Assembly (NCBI RefSeq): GCF_009733795.1 | Contig: NZ_WNXX01000005.1 | Span: forward strand, 62,001 to 126,000 | Reading direction: 5' to 3' | Length of the DNA stretch: 64,000 nt | From: Actinotalea caeni | Lineage (GTDB): Bacteria; Actinomycetota; Actinomycetes; Actinomycetales; Beutenbergiaceae | In this document: positions 26,694 to 37,193 of the stretch, one piece after another | How the letters are laid out: the number at the start of each line of letters is the position of its first letter | How positions within the stretch are numbered: position 1 is the stretch's first letter | Program-made: the position numbers and the translations under genes | Notes under the pieces: generated by a model | What the model saw: the letters and a program-made list of their open reading frames with translations, nothing else | The model's database searches: none | What the model was told of the DNA's origin: nothing

Positions 26694-28193
26694 TCAGAGC
26701 ACCGGCGGGTAGACGCCCCAGTAGGCGGCGATGAGCAGCAGCCCCAGCGCACCGGCGTGCGTGGCCCACCACAGCAGCCGGCCCGCGAGCCCTGCGCGCT
26801 CGTCGCCGCTGCTCCAGCGGCCCGGGTGGAACGGCTTGGCGACCATGACGCTGTGCACCAGCACCGCGGCCGCGAACGCCCCCGCCGCCTGCACCGCGAT
26901 CCAGCCGCCCAGGACGACGACGTCGTCGGTGCGGTAGTTGAGCGCGAGGTCGGCGACCTGCGCGCAGTACGCGACGAACAGCACGATCACCGCGACGGCG
27001 GCGATGCCGGTCGCCGCGGTGTGCCGCGCCACGGGCGCAGGCAGCCGTCGACCGACGCGGCGCCGCGGCAGCGCGGTCAGCACCCACAGCAGCGGCCCGC
27101 CGACCAGCAGCAGCGCCGAGCCCACGATGCTCCAGACGAGCATGTCGCCGTTGGCGTACCAGCGCGGCGAGTCGACCGGCTCGGCGCGGTAGGTCTGCTC
27201 GGGGGTGGCGCCGGCGACGCGCGGCGACGCCGTCGCGCTCTCGGGCAGCCCCAGCGTCCAGTCCGCGAGCAGCTCGCGGAACCCCGGGGCCAGGTCGCCG
27301 TCGACGCGGATGCCGTGGTTGGCGTCGGCGAAGTAGCGCACCGTGCACCGGTCGTTGCCGACCTCGGCGATGTCGTTCATCAGCTGGATCGGTCCCTGCA
27401 CGATCGGCATCGAGGCGTCGTGAGTGCCGTAGACCATGAGCACCGGCTGCCGCAGCTGTCGCTGCCAGGGCGTCACGTCGAAGTCGACGTACTCCATCCC
27501 GCCGCCCGGCACGCTCGCGCCGGTCGCGCGCGGGATCGCCCGGAACACCGGCCACGGCACGTGCGTGTTGCGCAGGTAGCTGTCCATCGCGAACGCGGCC
27601 TGCTCGCGCGGCGGCACCACGGGCGCCGACACGAGCACGACGAACGCCACCCGCGGCTCCAGCACCGCGGCGACCGGCGCGATCCAGGCGCCCTCGCTCT
27701 CGCCGTAGACGCCGACCGCGCCCGGGTCGACGCCCGGGGACGACGCCAGCAGCTCCCAGGACACCAGGTAGTCGCGTGCCATCGCGACGTAGTCGCGCGA
27801 GGTCGTCGTGTAGGTGTCCATGCGCTTGGCGGGCACGAGCACGTGCACGCCCGCGCTCGCCAACGCCTGCGCCTGCTCGGCGAAGTTCGTGTGGCTGCCG
27901 GTGCCCGCGCCGTGCATGAACAGCATGCCGGGCTGGCCGTCGGGCGCCCCGACGGGCACCGTGAGGCGCGCGGTGACGGTCGCGCCGTCGAGCTCGACCT
28001 CGAGGTCGGTGCTCGTGGTCTCGTAGGTGCCGACGGGGGCCGTCTGCCGGTCGACGACGACACCGACGTCCGGGCTCTCGACCGTGAGGCTCTCGGTCAG
28101 CGGCTCGGGCTGCCACCGGGGCCCCGCGATCGACCCGATCAGCCCGAGGAGGAGGATCGTGCCCAGGACGGCGAGCACGAACCTGACCTTCAC
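26694..28193 (-). CDS. Alpha/beta hydrolase with C-terminal membrane domain
   Basis: A 499-residue protein. An N-terminal signal anchor (FVLAVLGTILLLGLIGSIAG) places the hydrolase domain outside. The catalytic nucleophile lies in GVYGESEGAW (Ser166), with the acid in YGTHDASMP and the His in DANHGIR. The oxyanion motif HGAGTGSHTN fits peptidase-S9/dienelactone-type hydrolases. Four membrane helices follow in the last 170 residues. The GTG start is seven bases after TACCCT, so the transcript is probably leaderless. The natural substrate is unknown; an envelope ester or peptide is a guess. It lies between era and the phosphatase block and seems to be its own unit. Confidence 0.88.
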   Translation of the reverse strand: MKVRFVLAVLGTILLLGLIGSIAGPRWQPEPLTESLTVESPDVGVVVDRQTAPVGTYETTSTDLEVELDGATVTARLTVPVGAPDGQPGMLFMHGAGTGSHTNFAEQAQALASAGVHVLVPAKRMDTYTTTSRDYVAMARDYLVSWELLASSPGVDPGAVGVYGESEGAWIAPVAAVLEPRVAFVVLVSAPVVPPREQAAFAMDSYLRNTHVPWPVFRAIPRATGASVPGGGMEYVDFDVTPWQRQLRQPVLMVYGTHDASMPIVQGPIQLMNDIAEVGNDRCTVRYFADANHGIRVDGDLAPGFRELLADWTLGLPESATASPRVAGATPEQTYRAEPVDSPRWYANGDMLVWSIVGSALLLVGGPLLWVLTALPRRRVGRRLPAPVARHTAATGIAAVAVIVLFVAYCAQVADLALNYRTDDVVVLGGWIAVQAAGAFAAAVLVHSVMVAKPFHPGRWSSGDERAGLAGRLLWWATHAGALGLLLIAAYWGVYPPVL

Positions 28194-28200
28194 GCCCGAC

Positions 28201-28206
28201 AGGGTA
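28201..28206 (-). promoter_or_regulatory. -10 box for the hydrolase gene, leaderless type
   Basis: TACCCT on the minus strand ends seven bases before the GTG start of the hydrolase gene. No -35 was recognised. Confidence 0.4.
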
Positions 28207-28261
28207 ACGAGGTCCGGGGCACGGACCGCACCACGTCTCGCCGCCGGGCGCTGCCACGGGG

Positions 28262-29182
28262 TCAGAAGCCCAGGCGACGCAGCTGCTTGGGGTCGCGCTG
28301 CCAGTCCTTCGCGATCCGCACGTGCAGGTCGAGGTAGACCGCCGCCCCGAGCAGCGCCTCGATGCCGTGCCGGGCGCGTGTGCCGACGTCGCGCAGGCGC
28401 GCCCCCTTGGCGCCGATGACGATCGCCTTCTGGCTGTCGCGCTCGACGTAGACGTCGGCGCGCACGTCGATCATGCGGCGGCCGTCGCGGTGCGGCTGCT
28501 CGCGCTCGACCATCTCCTCGACCACGACCGCGAGCGAGTGCGGCAGCTCGTCGCGCACGCCCTCGAGGGCGGCCTCACGGATCAGCTCGGCCACCATGAC
28601 GTGGTCGGGCTCGTCGGTCAGCTCGCCCTCGGGGTACAGCGGCGGCGACTCCGGCACGTAGCTCAGGAGCAGGTCGACGAGCAGGTCGAGCTGGATGTCC
28701 TTGACCGCCGAGACCGGCACGATCTCGGCCCAGTCGCCCAGCTCCGCGATCGCGAGCAGGTGCTCGGCGAGCCGCTCCTTGCTCACGGCGTCGGCCTTGG
28801 TCGCGACCGCCACCACCGGCGTGCGCCCCTCGCGCAGCTCCTGGGCGATGAACCGGTCGCCCGGGCCGACGCGCTGGTCGGCGGGCAGGCAGAACACGAC
28901 GACGTCGACCTCCGACAGGGTGCCGCGCACCAGGTCGTTGAGCCGCTCCCCCAGCAGCGTGCGCGGGCGGTGCAGCCCCGGGGTGTCGACCAGCACGAGC
29001 TGGCCGTGCTCGCGGTGCACGATGCCGCGCACGGCGCGCCGCGTCGTCTGCGGCCTCATCGAGGTGATCGCGACCTTCTGGCCCACGAGCGCGTTGGTGA
29101 GCGTCGACTTGCCCGCGTTGGGGCGCCCGACGACGCACACGAACCCCGCCCGGAACCCCTTGGTCTGCTCGTCCTGCGTCAT
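28262..29182 (-). CDS. era: GTPase Era
   Basis: A 306-residue GTPase that binds the 3' end of 16S rRNA and is needed for small-subunit maturation. The G motifs are G1 GRPNAGKST, G3 DTPG, G4 TKAD and G5 SAVK. A KH RNA-binding domain occupies the last 90 residues with the loop VIGAKGARLRDVG. The ATG overlaps the stop of the CBS-domain gene (ATGA). The order phoH-ybeY-corC-era is the usual actinobacterial ribosome/RNA maturation operon. Confidence 0.97.
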   Translation of the reverse strand: MTQDEQTKGFRAGFVCVVGRPNAGKSTLTNALVGQKVAITSMRPQTTRRAVRGIVHREHGQLVLVDTPGLHRPRTLLGERLNDLVRGTLSEVDVVVFCLPADQRVGPGDRFIAQELREGRTPVVAVATKADAVSKERLAEHLLAIAELGDWAEIVPVSAVKDIQLDLLVDLLLSYVPESPPLYPEGELTDEPDHVMVAELIREAALEGVRDELPHSLAVVVEEMVEREQPHRDGRRMIDVRADVYVERDSQKAIVIGAKGARLRDVGTRARHGIEALLGAAVYLDLHVRIAKDWQRDPKQLRRLGF

Positions 29183-30501
29183 CCCTCGACCTCCTCGACC
29201 TCGGGCACCGGGGCCCGCGAGACCCGGATGGTGTCGATGCGCCGGCGCCGGCCCGCCGCGCTCACGGCCTCGAGGACGAGCCCGTGCGTCGTCGCGTGGG
29301 CACCGACGATCGGGACCTTGCCGAGCGCCTTGGCGAGCAGCCCCGCGACCGTGTCGACGTCGTCGTCGTCGAGCTCGAGCTCGAACAGGTCGCCGACCTC
29401 GTCCAGCGGCATCCGCGCCGGCACCAGGAAGCCACCCTCGCCGTCGGGCTCGACCTCGGGCTCGCTGCGGTCGTGCTCGTCGGTCAGCTCGCCGACGACC
29501 TCCTCGAGCACGTCCTCGATCGTCACCAGGCCCGCGATGCCGCCCCACTCGTCGAAGACGAGCGCGATGTGGATGCCCGAGCTGCGCATCAGCTCGAGCA
29601 CCTCGTCGACCGGCTTGGTCTCGGGGACGAGCACCGGCTCGCGCAGCGTGACGTCGACCGGCTCGCTCTCCCGGTCCGGCCGGTCGGCGGTGTAGCGCAG
29701 CAGGTCCTTGAGGTAGAGCACGCCGCGGAGGTCGTCGATGCTGTCGCCGACCACGGGCACCCGCGAGAAACCCGACCGGACGAACAGGTTGCGCGCCTTG
29801 GCCAGCGGTGTGCCCGAGGCGAGCGTCACCATGTCGGTGCGCGGCACCATCACCTCGCGCACGATCGTCGAGCCGAGCTCGAAGACGCCCTGCAGCATCT
29901 CGCGCTCGTCGTCGTCGATCTGCTCGCTCTCGCTCACGCGGTCGACCATGTGGCGCAGCGCCTCCTCCTCGACCGCGCGCTGCTCCTCGGCGGTGCGGCC
30001 GGCGCGCTCGCCGAGCCGCGCGGCCAGCCGCGCCACCGGCTGCGCGAGCCGGCCGAGCACCACCATCGTGGGCCCGACGACCGCGAGCACCCCGACGGGG
30101 TCGCGGCGCCCGACGCGTCGGGGGCTGGCTCCGACGACGACGAGCATGATCAGCGCCGAGAGCAGGATCGAGCCGACCAGCACCTGCCACCAGGTGTCGA
30201 GCAGACCGACGAGCACCAGCGTGAGGCAGACGGCGCCCGCCATCTCGGCGAGCACCCGCAGGAACGTCGTCGCCTGCGCGGCCGGTCGCGGCGACTCCGC
30301 CAGCGCGACCGCGGCCCTGGCGCCGCGACGCCCCTCGACCTCCGCCTCGTGCGCCGCCGTCCGGGTGATGCTGCGGACCGCCTCCTCGCCCGCCGAGAGC
30401 ATCGCGCCGAGGCTGAGCGACGCGAGCGCGAGCAGCAGCAGCGGACTGACCGGCACCCCCTCGGCGGGACCGGTGGTGGCGGCGAGGAGCGCCCCGCTCA
30501 T
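29179..30501 (-). CDS. CBS-domain membrane protein (CorC/hemolysin family)
   Basis: A 440-residue protein with an N-terminal DUF21/CNNM-type membrane domain (three or four hydrophobic segments in residues 18-160). Two CBS domains follow (about 215-340, with [11 protein letters not shown] and [20 protein letters not shown]), then a C-terminal CorC_HlyC transporter-associated domain. The family is tied to magnesium or cobalt efflux and homeostasis. The ATG overlaps the ybeY stop by ATGA. Its constant position between ybeY and era in actinobacteria is a reason to trust the call; the transported ion is not deducible. Confidence 0.93.
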   Translation of the reverse strand: MSGALLAATTGPAEGVPVSPLLLLALASLSLGAMLSAGEEAVRSITRTAAHEAEVEGRRGARAAVALAESPRPAAQATTFLRVLAEMAGAVCLTLVLVGLLDTWWQVLVGSILLSALIMLVVVGASPRRVGRRDPVGVLAVVGPTMVVLGRLAQPVARLAARLGERAGRTAEEQRAVEEEALRHMVDRVSESEQIDDDEREMLQGVFELGSTIVREVMVPRTDMVTLASGTPLAKARNLFVRSGFSRVPVVGDSIDDLRGVLYLKDLLRYTADRPDRESEPVDVTLREPVLVPETKPVDEVLELMRSSGIHIALVFDEWGGIAGLVTIEDVLEEVVGELTDEHDRSEPEVEPDGEGGFLVPARMPLDEVGDLFELELDDDDVDTVAGLLAKALGKVPIVGAHATTHGLVLEAVSAAGRRRRIDTIRVSRAPVPEVEEVEG

Positions 30502-30946
30502 CGGTGGGCGAGGAAGGTGAGCAGGAGGCGTCGCTGCAGCGCGAACATCTCCTTCTCGTCCTCGGGCTCGGCGTGGTCGAAGCCGAGCAGGTGCAGGATG
30601 CCGTGCGTGGTGAGGAGGAGCATCTCCTCCTCGGGCGAGTGGCCCGCGGCGCGCGCCTGCGCGACCGCCACCTCGGGGCACACGACGACCGAGCCGAGGA
30701 TGCCCTCCTCGCTCGGGGTCTCCGCGTCGCCGGGCCGCAGCTCGTCCATCGGGAACGAGAGGACGTCGGTCGGGCCCTCCTCGTCCATCCAGCGCACGTG
30801 CAGGTCGGCCATGACGTCGGTCGTGACGAACCGGATCTCCAGCTCGGCCTGCGGGTGCACGTGCATCTCGTCGAGCACGTAGGTCGCGAGCTCGCTGAAC
30901 TCGACCTCGTCCAGCGGGTAGCCGGACTCGTTGGTGACGTCGGTGC

Positions 30947-30950
<4 letters not shown>
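30498..30950 (-). CDS. ybeY: Endoribonuclease YbeY
   Basis: A 150-residue metal-dependent endoribonuclease involved in 16S rRNA 3' end maturation and ribosome quality control. The zinc motif H-x3-H-x5-H reads [11 protein letters not shown]. The conserved [20 protein letters not shown] segment is also present. It overlaps phoH and the CBS gene by four bases each. Confidence 0.96.
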
Positions 30951-32011
<1,061 letters not shown>

Positions 32012-32103
32012 GGGTGGGCGGTACGCCCCGGTTCCCCTCGTCGGTGATGGTTGCCCGACCAGCGTACCGGTCCGCGGCCCGGCGTACCTGGCACGATGGG
32101 GGC

Positions 32104-32910
32104 ATGGGCGTCGCAGCGGCCGCCGCGCTCGCCCCGTACGTCCGGAGCATGTCGGTCTACGACATCACCGGGCCGCCGGGCGTGCACCTCGGGCTGCCGT
32201 CGACGCAGGTCTCGGTCGTGCTCCCGGTGGACGACCCGCTCGACGTCGCGTGGTCGGGCGACCCGGGCAGCCGGCAGCGCTCGTGGCAGTCGGTCAGCGG
32301 GCTGCACACGCGACCGGCGCACATCCGGCACGGCGGACGGATGGCCGGCGTCTGCCTCGGGCTGACGCCCGCGGGTGCCCGAGCCCTGCTCGGTGTGCCC
32401 GCGGGGGCGCTCGCGGGCACCCTCGTCGAGCTCGACGACGTCGACCGCTCGTTCCGGACCCTTCCCGAACGGCTGGCGACGACCCCGTCCTCGGGCTGGG
32501 GCGCCGCCGTCGGCAGGGCGCTGCTGCAGGCGCTGGAGCGCCGCGAGGCGCGCGCGCCACGCGCCGAGGTGGGGCGCGCGCTGGCACTGCTGACGCGCGG
32601 CGCCGCGGTCTCCGCCGTCGCGTCCGACGTCGGCCTGACGCGGCGGCACCTGGGCGAGCTGGTCCGGGTCGAGACCGGCGTGACGCCGCAGCGGTGGCGG
32701 CAGCTGGCGCGGTTCCAGCGCAGCCAGCCGATGGTGGCCGCGGGACGCAGACTGGCCGACGTCGCAGCCGCCTGCGGGTACGCCGATCAGGCCCACCTGG
32801 CGCGCGAGTGGCGCGAGCTCGCGGGCTGCAGCCCGACGGCGTGGCGGCGCCAGGAGCTCCCGATCGTTCAAGACATGGCGGCGTCGCGTCAGCAGGATGG
32901 TGAGGCATGA
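32104..32910 (+). CDS. AraC-family transcriptional regulator
   Basis: A 268-residue regulator. The C-terminal 100 residues hold the AraC DNA-binding domain: first helix-turn-helix [20 protein letters not shown] and second [20 protein letters not shown]. The N-terminal half resembles the DUF6597-type sensing domain, with [20 protein letters not shown] near the start. The ATG at 32104 is preceded by ATGGGGGC, identical to the context of the gene at 54184. The stop overlaps the VOC gene (ATGA), so the pair is co-translated and the VOC protein may make or remove the inducer. Confidence 0.9.
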   Translation: MGVAAAAALAPYVRSMSVYDITGPPGVHLGLPSTQVSVVLPVDDPLDVAWSGDPGSRQRSWQSVSGLHTRPAHIRHGGRMAGVCLGLTPAGARALLGVPAGALAGTLVELDDVDRSFRTLPERLATTPSSGWGAAVGRALLQALERREARAPRAEVGRALALLTRGAAVSAVASDVGLTRRHLGELVRVETGVTPQRWRQLARFQRSQPMVAAGRRLADVAAACGYADQAHLAREWRELAGCSPTAWRRQELPIVQDMAASRQQDGEA

Positions 32911-33308
32911 GCGACAGCACGGTCCGCGCGGCGGACATCAAGCACTGGCAGAACATCACCTTCAACGACACCGCGGTCATGACCGCGTGGCTGGCCGCCA
33001 TCGGCGTCCGGGAGCACGCGGTGTACCGGTCCGAGGACGACCCGGACGTGATCGTGCACGGCGAGTGGATCGGGCCCGGCGGGGCCGGGTTCATGGGCGG
33101 TTCCGCCCGCGAGGGCGCCGGGTCGCCCCCCGGTCAGGCCGCCGCGTACCTGGTGGTCGACGACCCCGACGACATCGTCGAGCGCGCGCTCGCCGCGGGT
33201 GCGACGATCATGGATCCCGTGAGCGACAAGGACTACGGCGGGCGCGGCGGCACGGTGCTCGACCCCGAGGGCAACCAGTGGTCGTTCGGCACCTACCAGC
33301 CCAGCTGA
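32907..33308 (+). CDS. VOC (glyoxalase-like) family protein
   Basis: A 133-residue vicinal-oxygen-chelate fold protein. Two betaalphabeta modules are visible: the first around VMTAWLAAIGV and the second ending in the typical GGTVLDPEGNQWSFGTYQP. It resembles PhnB-like or bleomycin-resistance-like proteins with an unknown ligand. It is coupled to the AraC gene, an arrangement common in actinobacteria. Confidence 0.88.
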   Translation: MSDSTVRAADIKHWQNITFNDTAVMTAWLAAIGVREHAVYRSEDDPDVIVHGEWIGPGGAGFMGGSAREGAGSPPGQAAAYLVVDDPDDIVERALAAGATIMDPVSDKDYGGRGGTVLDPEGNQWSFGTYQPS

Positions 33309-33362
33309 GGGGGCCGGGCGACCGACCCGGGCCGCGACGACCGTGACGAGCAGGAGCGGCGG

Positions 33363-34904
33363 ATGCGGGTGATCGTCGTCGGGGGCGGCCACAACGCGCT
33401 GGTCGCCGCGACCTACCTCGCGCGGGCGGGCCACGACGTCGAGGTCCTCGAGGCCAAGGACCACGTCGGCGGGGCCGCCGTGAGCGAGCGACCCTTCCCC
33501 GGTGTCGACGTCCGGCTCTCGCGCTACTCCTACCTCGTCAGCCTGCTGCCGGACGCCCTGGCGGACGACCTCGGGCTCGACCTCGAGCTCCGGCACCGCC
33601 AGGTGTCGTCCTGCACCCCCTACCCGGGTCCGGGCGGTCCGGCCGCGCTCGTCGTCACCGACGACCGCGCGGCGACCCGGGCGTCCTTCCGCGACCGCAC
33701 CGGCGACGACGCCGAGCACGACGCGTGGGAGTCGTTCTACGCCGACGCCCAGGTGCTCGTGGATGCGCTCGCGAGCACGGTGCTGCAGCCGCTGCCGAGC
33801 GAGGCGACCGTCCGGGACGCGGTGCCCGACACCGTCTGGCGCGACCTCGTGGCGCGACCGCTGGGTGAGGCGCTCGAGCGTCGCTTCCACGACGACCTCG
33901 TGCGCGGCGTGGTCGCGACCGATGCGCTCATCGGCACGTTCGCGTCGCTGCGCGAGACCTCGCTCGTGCAGAACCGCTGCTTCCTCTACCACGTGCTCGG
34001 CGGGCCGTGGCGGGTGCCGGTCGGCGGCATGGGCGCGGTGACCGCGGCGCTCGCGCGGGCGGCACGCGAGGCCGGGGCGCGGCTGACGACGGGCGCCCGG
34101 GTGAGCGCCGTCGAGCCGGACGAGGCCGGGGTGACGGTCCGCACCGCCGACGACGGCGAGCAGGCCCGCCGCGCCGACTGGGTGCTCAGCGGCGTGGCGC
34201 CTGCGACGCTCGACGGCCTGACGGCACGGGGCGGCGCGTCGGGTCCTCGCCCCGTCGGGGCCCAGCTCAAGCTCAACATGGTGCTCGAGCGGCTGCCGCG
34301 GCTGCGCAGCGGGGTCGACCCTGCGGTCGCGTTCGCCGGCACGCTGCACAGCGGCGAGGGGTACGACGACCTCGAGCGCGTGCACCGCGCGGTCGCCGCG
34401 GGCACGCCGCTGGGCGACCTGCCGGGCGCGCCGCCCGGCGAGGTCTACTGCCACACGCTCACCGACGACTCGATCCTCTCCCCCGCGCTCGCCGCCGCCG
34501 GCGTGCACACGCTCACCTACTTCGGGCTGCACGTGCGCGCCGACGACCCGACGCCGCGGGACCGGCTGGTGGCGCAGGCGGTCGCCGGGCTGGAGACGCA
34601 CCTGGCCGAGCCGCTCGCGCCGCTGCTGCTGCGCGACGCCCGCGGCGAGCCGTGCCTGGAGGCCAAGGTGCCGCTCGACGTCGAGGCCGACCTCGGGATG
34701 CCCGGCGGCCACATCTTCCACGGCGACCTCTCCTGGCCGTGGCTGCCCGGCGACGCCGTCGCCGAGGACCCGGCCAGGCGCTGGGGCGTCGCGACCGCCT
34801 ACCCGCGCGTGCTCGTGTGCGGCTCCGGCGCCGTGCGGGGCGGCGCAGTCAGCGGCATCGCCGGCCACAACGCCGCCCACGCCCTCCTCGAGCTGGCGGA
34901 CTGA
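33363..34904 (+). CDS. FAD-dependent oxidoreductase, phytoene desaturase-like
   Basis: A 513-residue flavoprotein. The dinucleotide-binding motif is at the very N-terminus: VIVVGGGHNALVAATYLARA, followed by GHDVEVLEAKDHVGGAA. The C-terminal flavin motif is CGSGAVRGGAVSGIAGHNAA. The overall pattern is that of the phytoene dehydrogenase/amine-oxidase group, such as PYROXD2-like proteins. No carotenoid genes lie nearby, so a carotenoid role is not supported. GAGCAGGAGC provides a ribosome-binding site. It may share a transcript with the AraC and VOC genes (54-base gap). It ends just before the repeat array. Confidence 0.9.
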   Translation: MRVIVVGGGHNALVAATYLARAGHDVEVLEAKDHVGGAAVSERPFPGVDVRLSRYSYLVSLLPDALADDLGLDLELRHRQVSSCTPYPGPGGPAALVVTDDRAATRASFRDRTGDDAEHDAWESFYADAQVLVDALASTVLQPLPSEATVRDAVPDTVWRDLVARPLGEALERRFHDDLVRGVVATDALIGTFASLRETSLVQNRCFLYHVLGGPWRVPVGGMGAVTAALARAAREAGARLTTGARVSAVEPDEAGVTVRTADDGEQARRADWVLSGVAPATLDGLTARGGASGPRPVGAQLKLNMVLERLPRLRSGVDPAVAFAGTLHSGEGYDDLERVHRAVAAGTPLGDLPGAPPGEVYCHTLTDDSILSPALAAAGVHTLTYFGLHVRADDPTPRDRLVAQAVAGLETHLAEPLAPLLLRDARGEPCLEAKVPLDVEADLGMPGGHIFHGDLSWPWLPGDAVAEDPARRWGVATAYPRVLVCGSGAVRGGAVSGIAGHNAAHALLELAD

Positions 34905-34927
34905 CCGCGCGGTCGAGCACACGTGGC

Positions 34928-35125
34928 CCGAGACCCGGTTGGGGGCAGGACTGGGTCGAAAGCCGGTAGGGGCAGAACCGGGTTGAAAGCCGGTAGGGGG
35001 GGGCAGAACCGGGTTGAAAGCCAGTAGGGGGGCAGAAGTCGGTCGAAAGCAACCCCTCCGGATTCAACCCACTTCTGCCCCCGGAGACGGTTTCAACCCA
35101 CTTCTGCCCCCGGTCCGGGTCTCGG
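34928..35125. repeat. Direct-plus-inverted repeat array between convergent genes
   Basis: Four direct units (about 34941-34968, 34969-34995, 34996-35026, 35027-35050) share the pattern G4-8, CAGRAC/T, GGGTTGAAAGCC, GGTA. Two inverted units (35060-35082 and 35089-35111) read TTCAACCCACTTCTGCCCCC. An 11-base perfect inverted repeat flanks everything: CCGAGACCCGG (34928-34938) and CCGGGTCTCGG (35115-35125). The whole can fold into large hairpins and lies exactly between two convergent genes, so it may stop transcription from both sides or be a REP-like element. I know no named element with this sequence. Confidence 0.8.
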
Positions 35126-35140
35126 CCGGGTCGTCCCGTG

Positions 35141-35890
35141 TCAGGCGGAGGCCGGCGAGAGCCGGCCGTCGACCATCTCGAGCACGCGGTCGCAGCGGGC
35201 CAGGACGTCGTGGTCGTGGGTCACCATGACGCCGGCGACCCCGCGCTCGTGGCACTGCTCGGCGAGCAGCGCCACGACGTCCTGGCTGCGCGCGCGGTCC
35301 AGTGCGGCGGTCGGCTCGTCGACCAGCAGCACCGCGGGCTCGTTGACGAGCGCGCGGGCGATGCTCACGCGCTGCCGCTCGCCGCCGGAGAGCTGACCGG
35401 GGCGGCTGCCGGCGCGGTGACCCATGCCGACCGCGTCCAGCAGCGGCTGCGGGTCGAAGCTGCGGGCGCGGCCACGCTTGTGCGCGATCCGGTACGCCAG
35501 CCGCAGCTGGTCGGCCGCGGTCAGCGCGGGCAGCAGGTTGCCGCTCTGGAAGACGTAGCCGAGGCGCTCGCGGCGGAACCGCGCCAACGCGCTCTGGCCA
35601 CCGCGCTCCCACAGCGGGCCGAGGTCCTGGTCGAGGACCCGCACCGACCCGGAGGTCGGGGCGGCCAGCGCGCCGGCGACGGCGAGCAGCGAGGACTTGC
35701 CGGCGCCCGACGGGCCGATGATCGCGACGAGCTCGCCGGGGTGCACCTGGAGGTCGACGCCGTCGAGCGCGCGGACCTTGCCCTCGCCGTCGCCGACCTC
35801 GAGGGTGACGTCCTGCAGCACGAGCGTGGCTGCGGAACGGTCGCCGGCGGCCTCGGCCGCGACGGTGGGGGCGGTTGCGGGCTGCGTCAT
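35141..35890 (-). CDS. ABC transporter ATP-binding protein (MacB/LolD-like)
   Basis: A 249-residue ATPase. Walker A is GPSGAGKSSLL, the signature is LSGGERQRVSIARAL and Walker B is AVLLVDEPTAALD. The form is that of the MacB/LolD subgroup that works with FtsX-type permeases. The ATG overlaps the permease stop (ATGA). The first 20 residues are an Ala/Thr-rich extension. The pair probably exports or extracts a lipid-like or drug-like compound; the target is unknown. Confidence 0.93.
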   Translation of the reverse strand: MTQPATAPTVAAEAAGDRSAATLVLQDVTLEVGDGEGKVRALDGVDLQVHPGELVAIIGPSGAGKSSLLAVAGALAAPTSGSVRVLDQDLGPLWERGGQSALARFRRERLGYVFQSGNLLPALTAADQLRLAYRIAHKRGRARSFDPQPLLDAVGMGHRAGSRPGQLSGGERQRVSIARALVNEPAVLLVDEPTAALDRARSQDVVALLAEQCHERGVAGVMVTHDHDVLARCDRVLEMVDGRLSPASA

Positions 35891-37050
35891 CGGGCTCCTC
35901 CGAGGGCAGTGACGGGTTCGATTCGGGTGACGCGGAGCACGGCGACGGCGGCACCCGCCAGACCGAGCAGGATCGTGACGACCGACGCGACGGCGATCGG
36001 CCCGGCCTCGAGGGAGAACGGCATCCCCTCGGGCATGAGGGCGCCGAGGCCCAGCCCCACGGCGACGCCGACGGCGGTGAACGTCACCAGCAGGATGCCC
36101 GCCTGCGTGAGGCCGTCGCGGACCAGGTAGCGCGCCGAGGCGCCCATCGCGCGCAGCACGGCGAGCTCGTGCCCGCGCTGGATCGTCCAGACGGTGAAGA
36201 ACGCACCGACGACCAGCGCGCCGATCGCGTACAGGAACCACTGGATCATCGCGAGCGTCAGCGTCTCGGCCTGGTAGCCCGGGGAGGCGTTGAAGGACTC
36301 GACGAGCGTCATCGTGGTGGTGCCGGCGGCGGCGTCGGCCGCTGCGACCGCGTCGGTGTCGCCGGACGCGAGAGCGGACCCGGGCACCGCCTGCAGGGCG
36401 ATCGCCGAGGCGTGGTCGGCGTCGACACCCGCGAGGTCGGCCTCGGTCGGGGCGGCGCCCGCCGGGGCGTCGCCGAGCGTGATCAGCCGCCACGTGGCGA
36501 GCGGGGCGTAGGCGACGTCGACGTGGCCGAACGTGGCCTGTCCCTGCGTGAAGCCGACGACCTCCAGCTCGGTCTCGGTCTGGTCGAGCGTGACGACCGT
36601 GCCGAGCTCGACACCCTCGGACCGCAGGGTCTCCGAGACGACGATGCCGGCCGGGGCGCCGAGCCCGGAGCCGTCTGACGGCGTCGGGGCGAGGAAGGAG
36701 TCCTCCTCGACACCGAAGACCGTGAGGTCGATCTGCGTGCCGTCGTCGGTCACCGCGTTGACGATCGCGACACCGATCGGCGTCGCGGCCTCCACGTCGG
36801 GCTGGTCGCGCCACGCGGCGAGCTGCTCGCCGTCGACGACCGAGCGGGAGAACGCGTTGTCGGTCTTGGTGCCCTCGTCGAAGGCGAAGGCGGTGACGGG
36901 CAGGTTCTTGAGGCCGGAGACGCCGTCGTTGACGAGGCCTCCGGAGAGACCGGACAGCATGACCATGAGCACGGCGATCAGAGCGATCACCACCCCCATG
37001 AGGCCGAACCGGCCACGAGCGTGGGTCAGCTCACGCACAGCGAGGAACAC
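35887..37050 (-). CDS. ABC transporter permease (FtsX/MacB type)
   Basis: A 387-residue permease. One N-terminal membrane helix (FGLMGVVIALIAVLMVMLSG) is followed by an external MacB-PCD-like domain (about 40-250). Three C-terminal helices form the FtsX domain, with the typical RGHELAVLRAMGASARYLV and the end RVTRIEPVTALGG. The GTG start has GGGTTCC upstream, a weak ribosome-binding site. It follows the TetR gene by 143 bases, so the TetR protein is the likely local regulator. Confidence 0.93.
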   Translation of the reverse strand: MFLAVRELTHARGRFGLMGVVIALIAVLMVMLSGLSGGLVNDGVSGLKNLPVTAFAFDEGTKTDNAFSRSVVDGEQLAAWRDQPDVEAATPIGVAIVNAVTDDGTQIDLTVFGVEEDSFLAPTPSDGSGLGAPAGIVVSETLRSEGVELGTVVTLDQTETELEVVGFTQGQATFGHVDVAYAPLATWRLITLGDAPAGAAPTEADLAGVDADHASAIALQAVPGSALASGDTDAVAAADAAAGTTTMTLVESFNASPGYQAETLTLAMIQWFLYAIGALVVGAFFTVWTIQRGHELAVLRAMGASARYLVRDGLTQAGILLVTFTAVGVAVGLGLGALMPEGMPFSLEAGPIAVASVVTILLGLAGAAVAVLRVTRIEPVTALGGAR

Positions 37051-37155
37051 GGGAACCCTTCGGGGTCGCGCTGCCGCGGGCCGGGCGGGCAGGACGCCTG
37101 CGCACCAGCTCTTGCCGACAGCATGTCGAGAAGATGGTTCCAGTCTGCCACAGAT

Positions 37156-37172
37156 CCCGACGGCCTGTCGGG
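37156..37172. promoter_or_regulatory. Inverted repeat between TetR and FtsX genes
   Basis: CCCGAC-ggcct-GTCGGG forms a perfect six-base-arm palindrome in the gap between the TetR gene end and the permease start. It may be an operator for the TetR protein or a weak terminator; no T-tract follows. Confidence 0.35.
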
Positions 37173-37193
37173 TCGGGTGGTGTGAGCCCGCTC

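Noticed and set aside
33363-34904. Carotenoid desaturase (crtI)
   Set aside because: The fold is similar, but no other carotenoid gene lies in the window and the sequence fits the broader phytoene dehydrogenase-like group.
34928-35125. CRISPR array
   Set aside because: The units are contiguous, without unique spacers, they change orientation, and there is no cas gene nearby.
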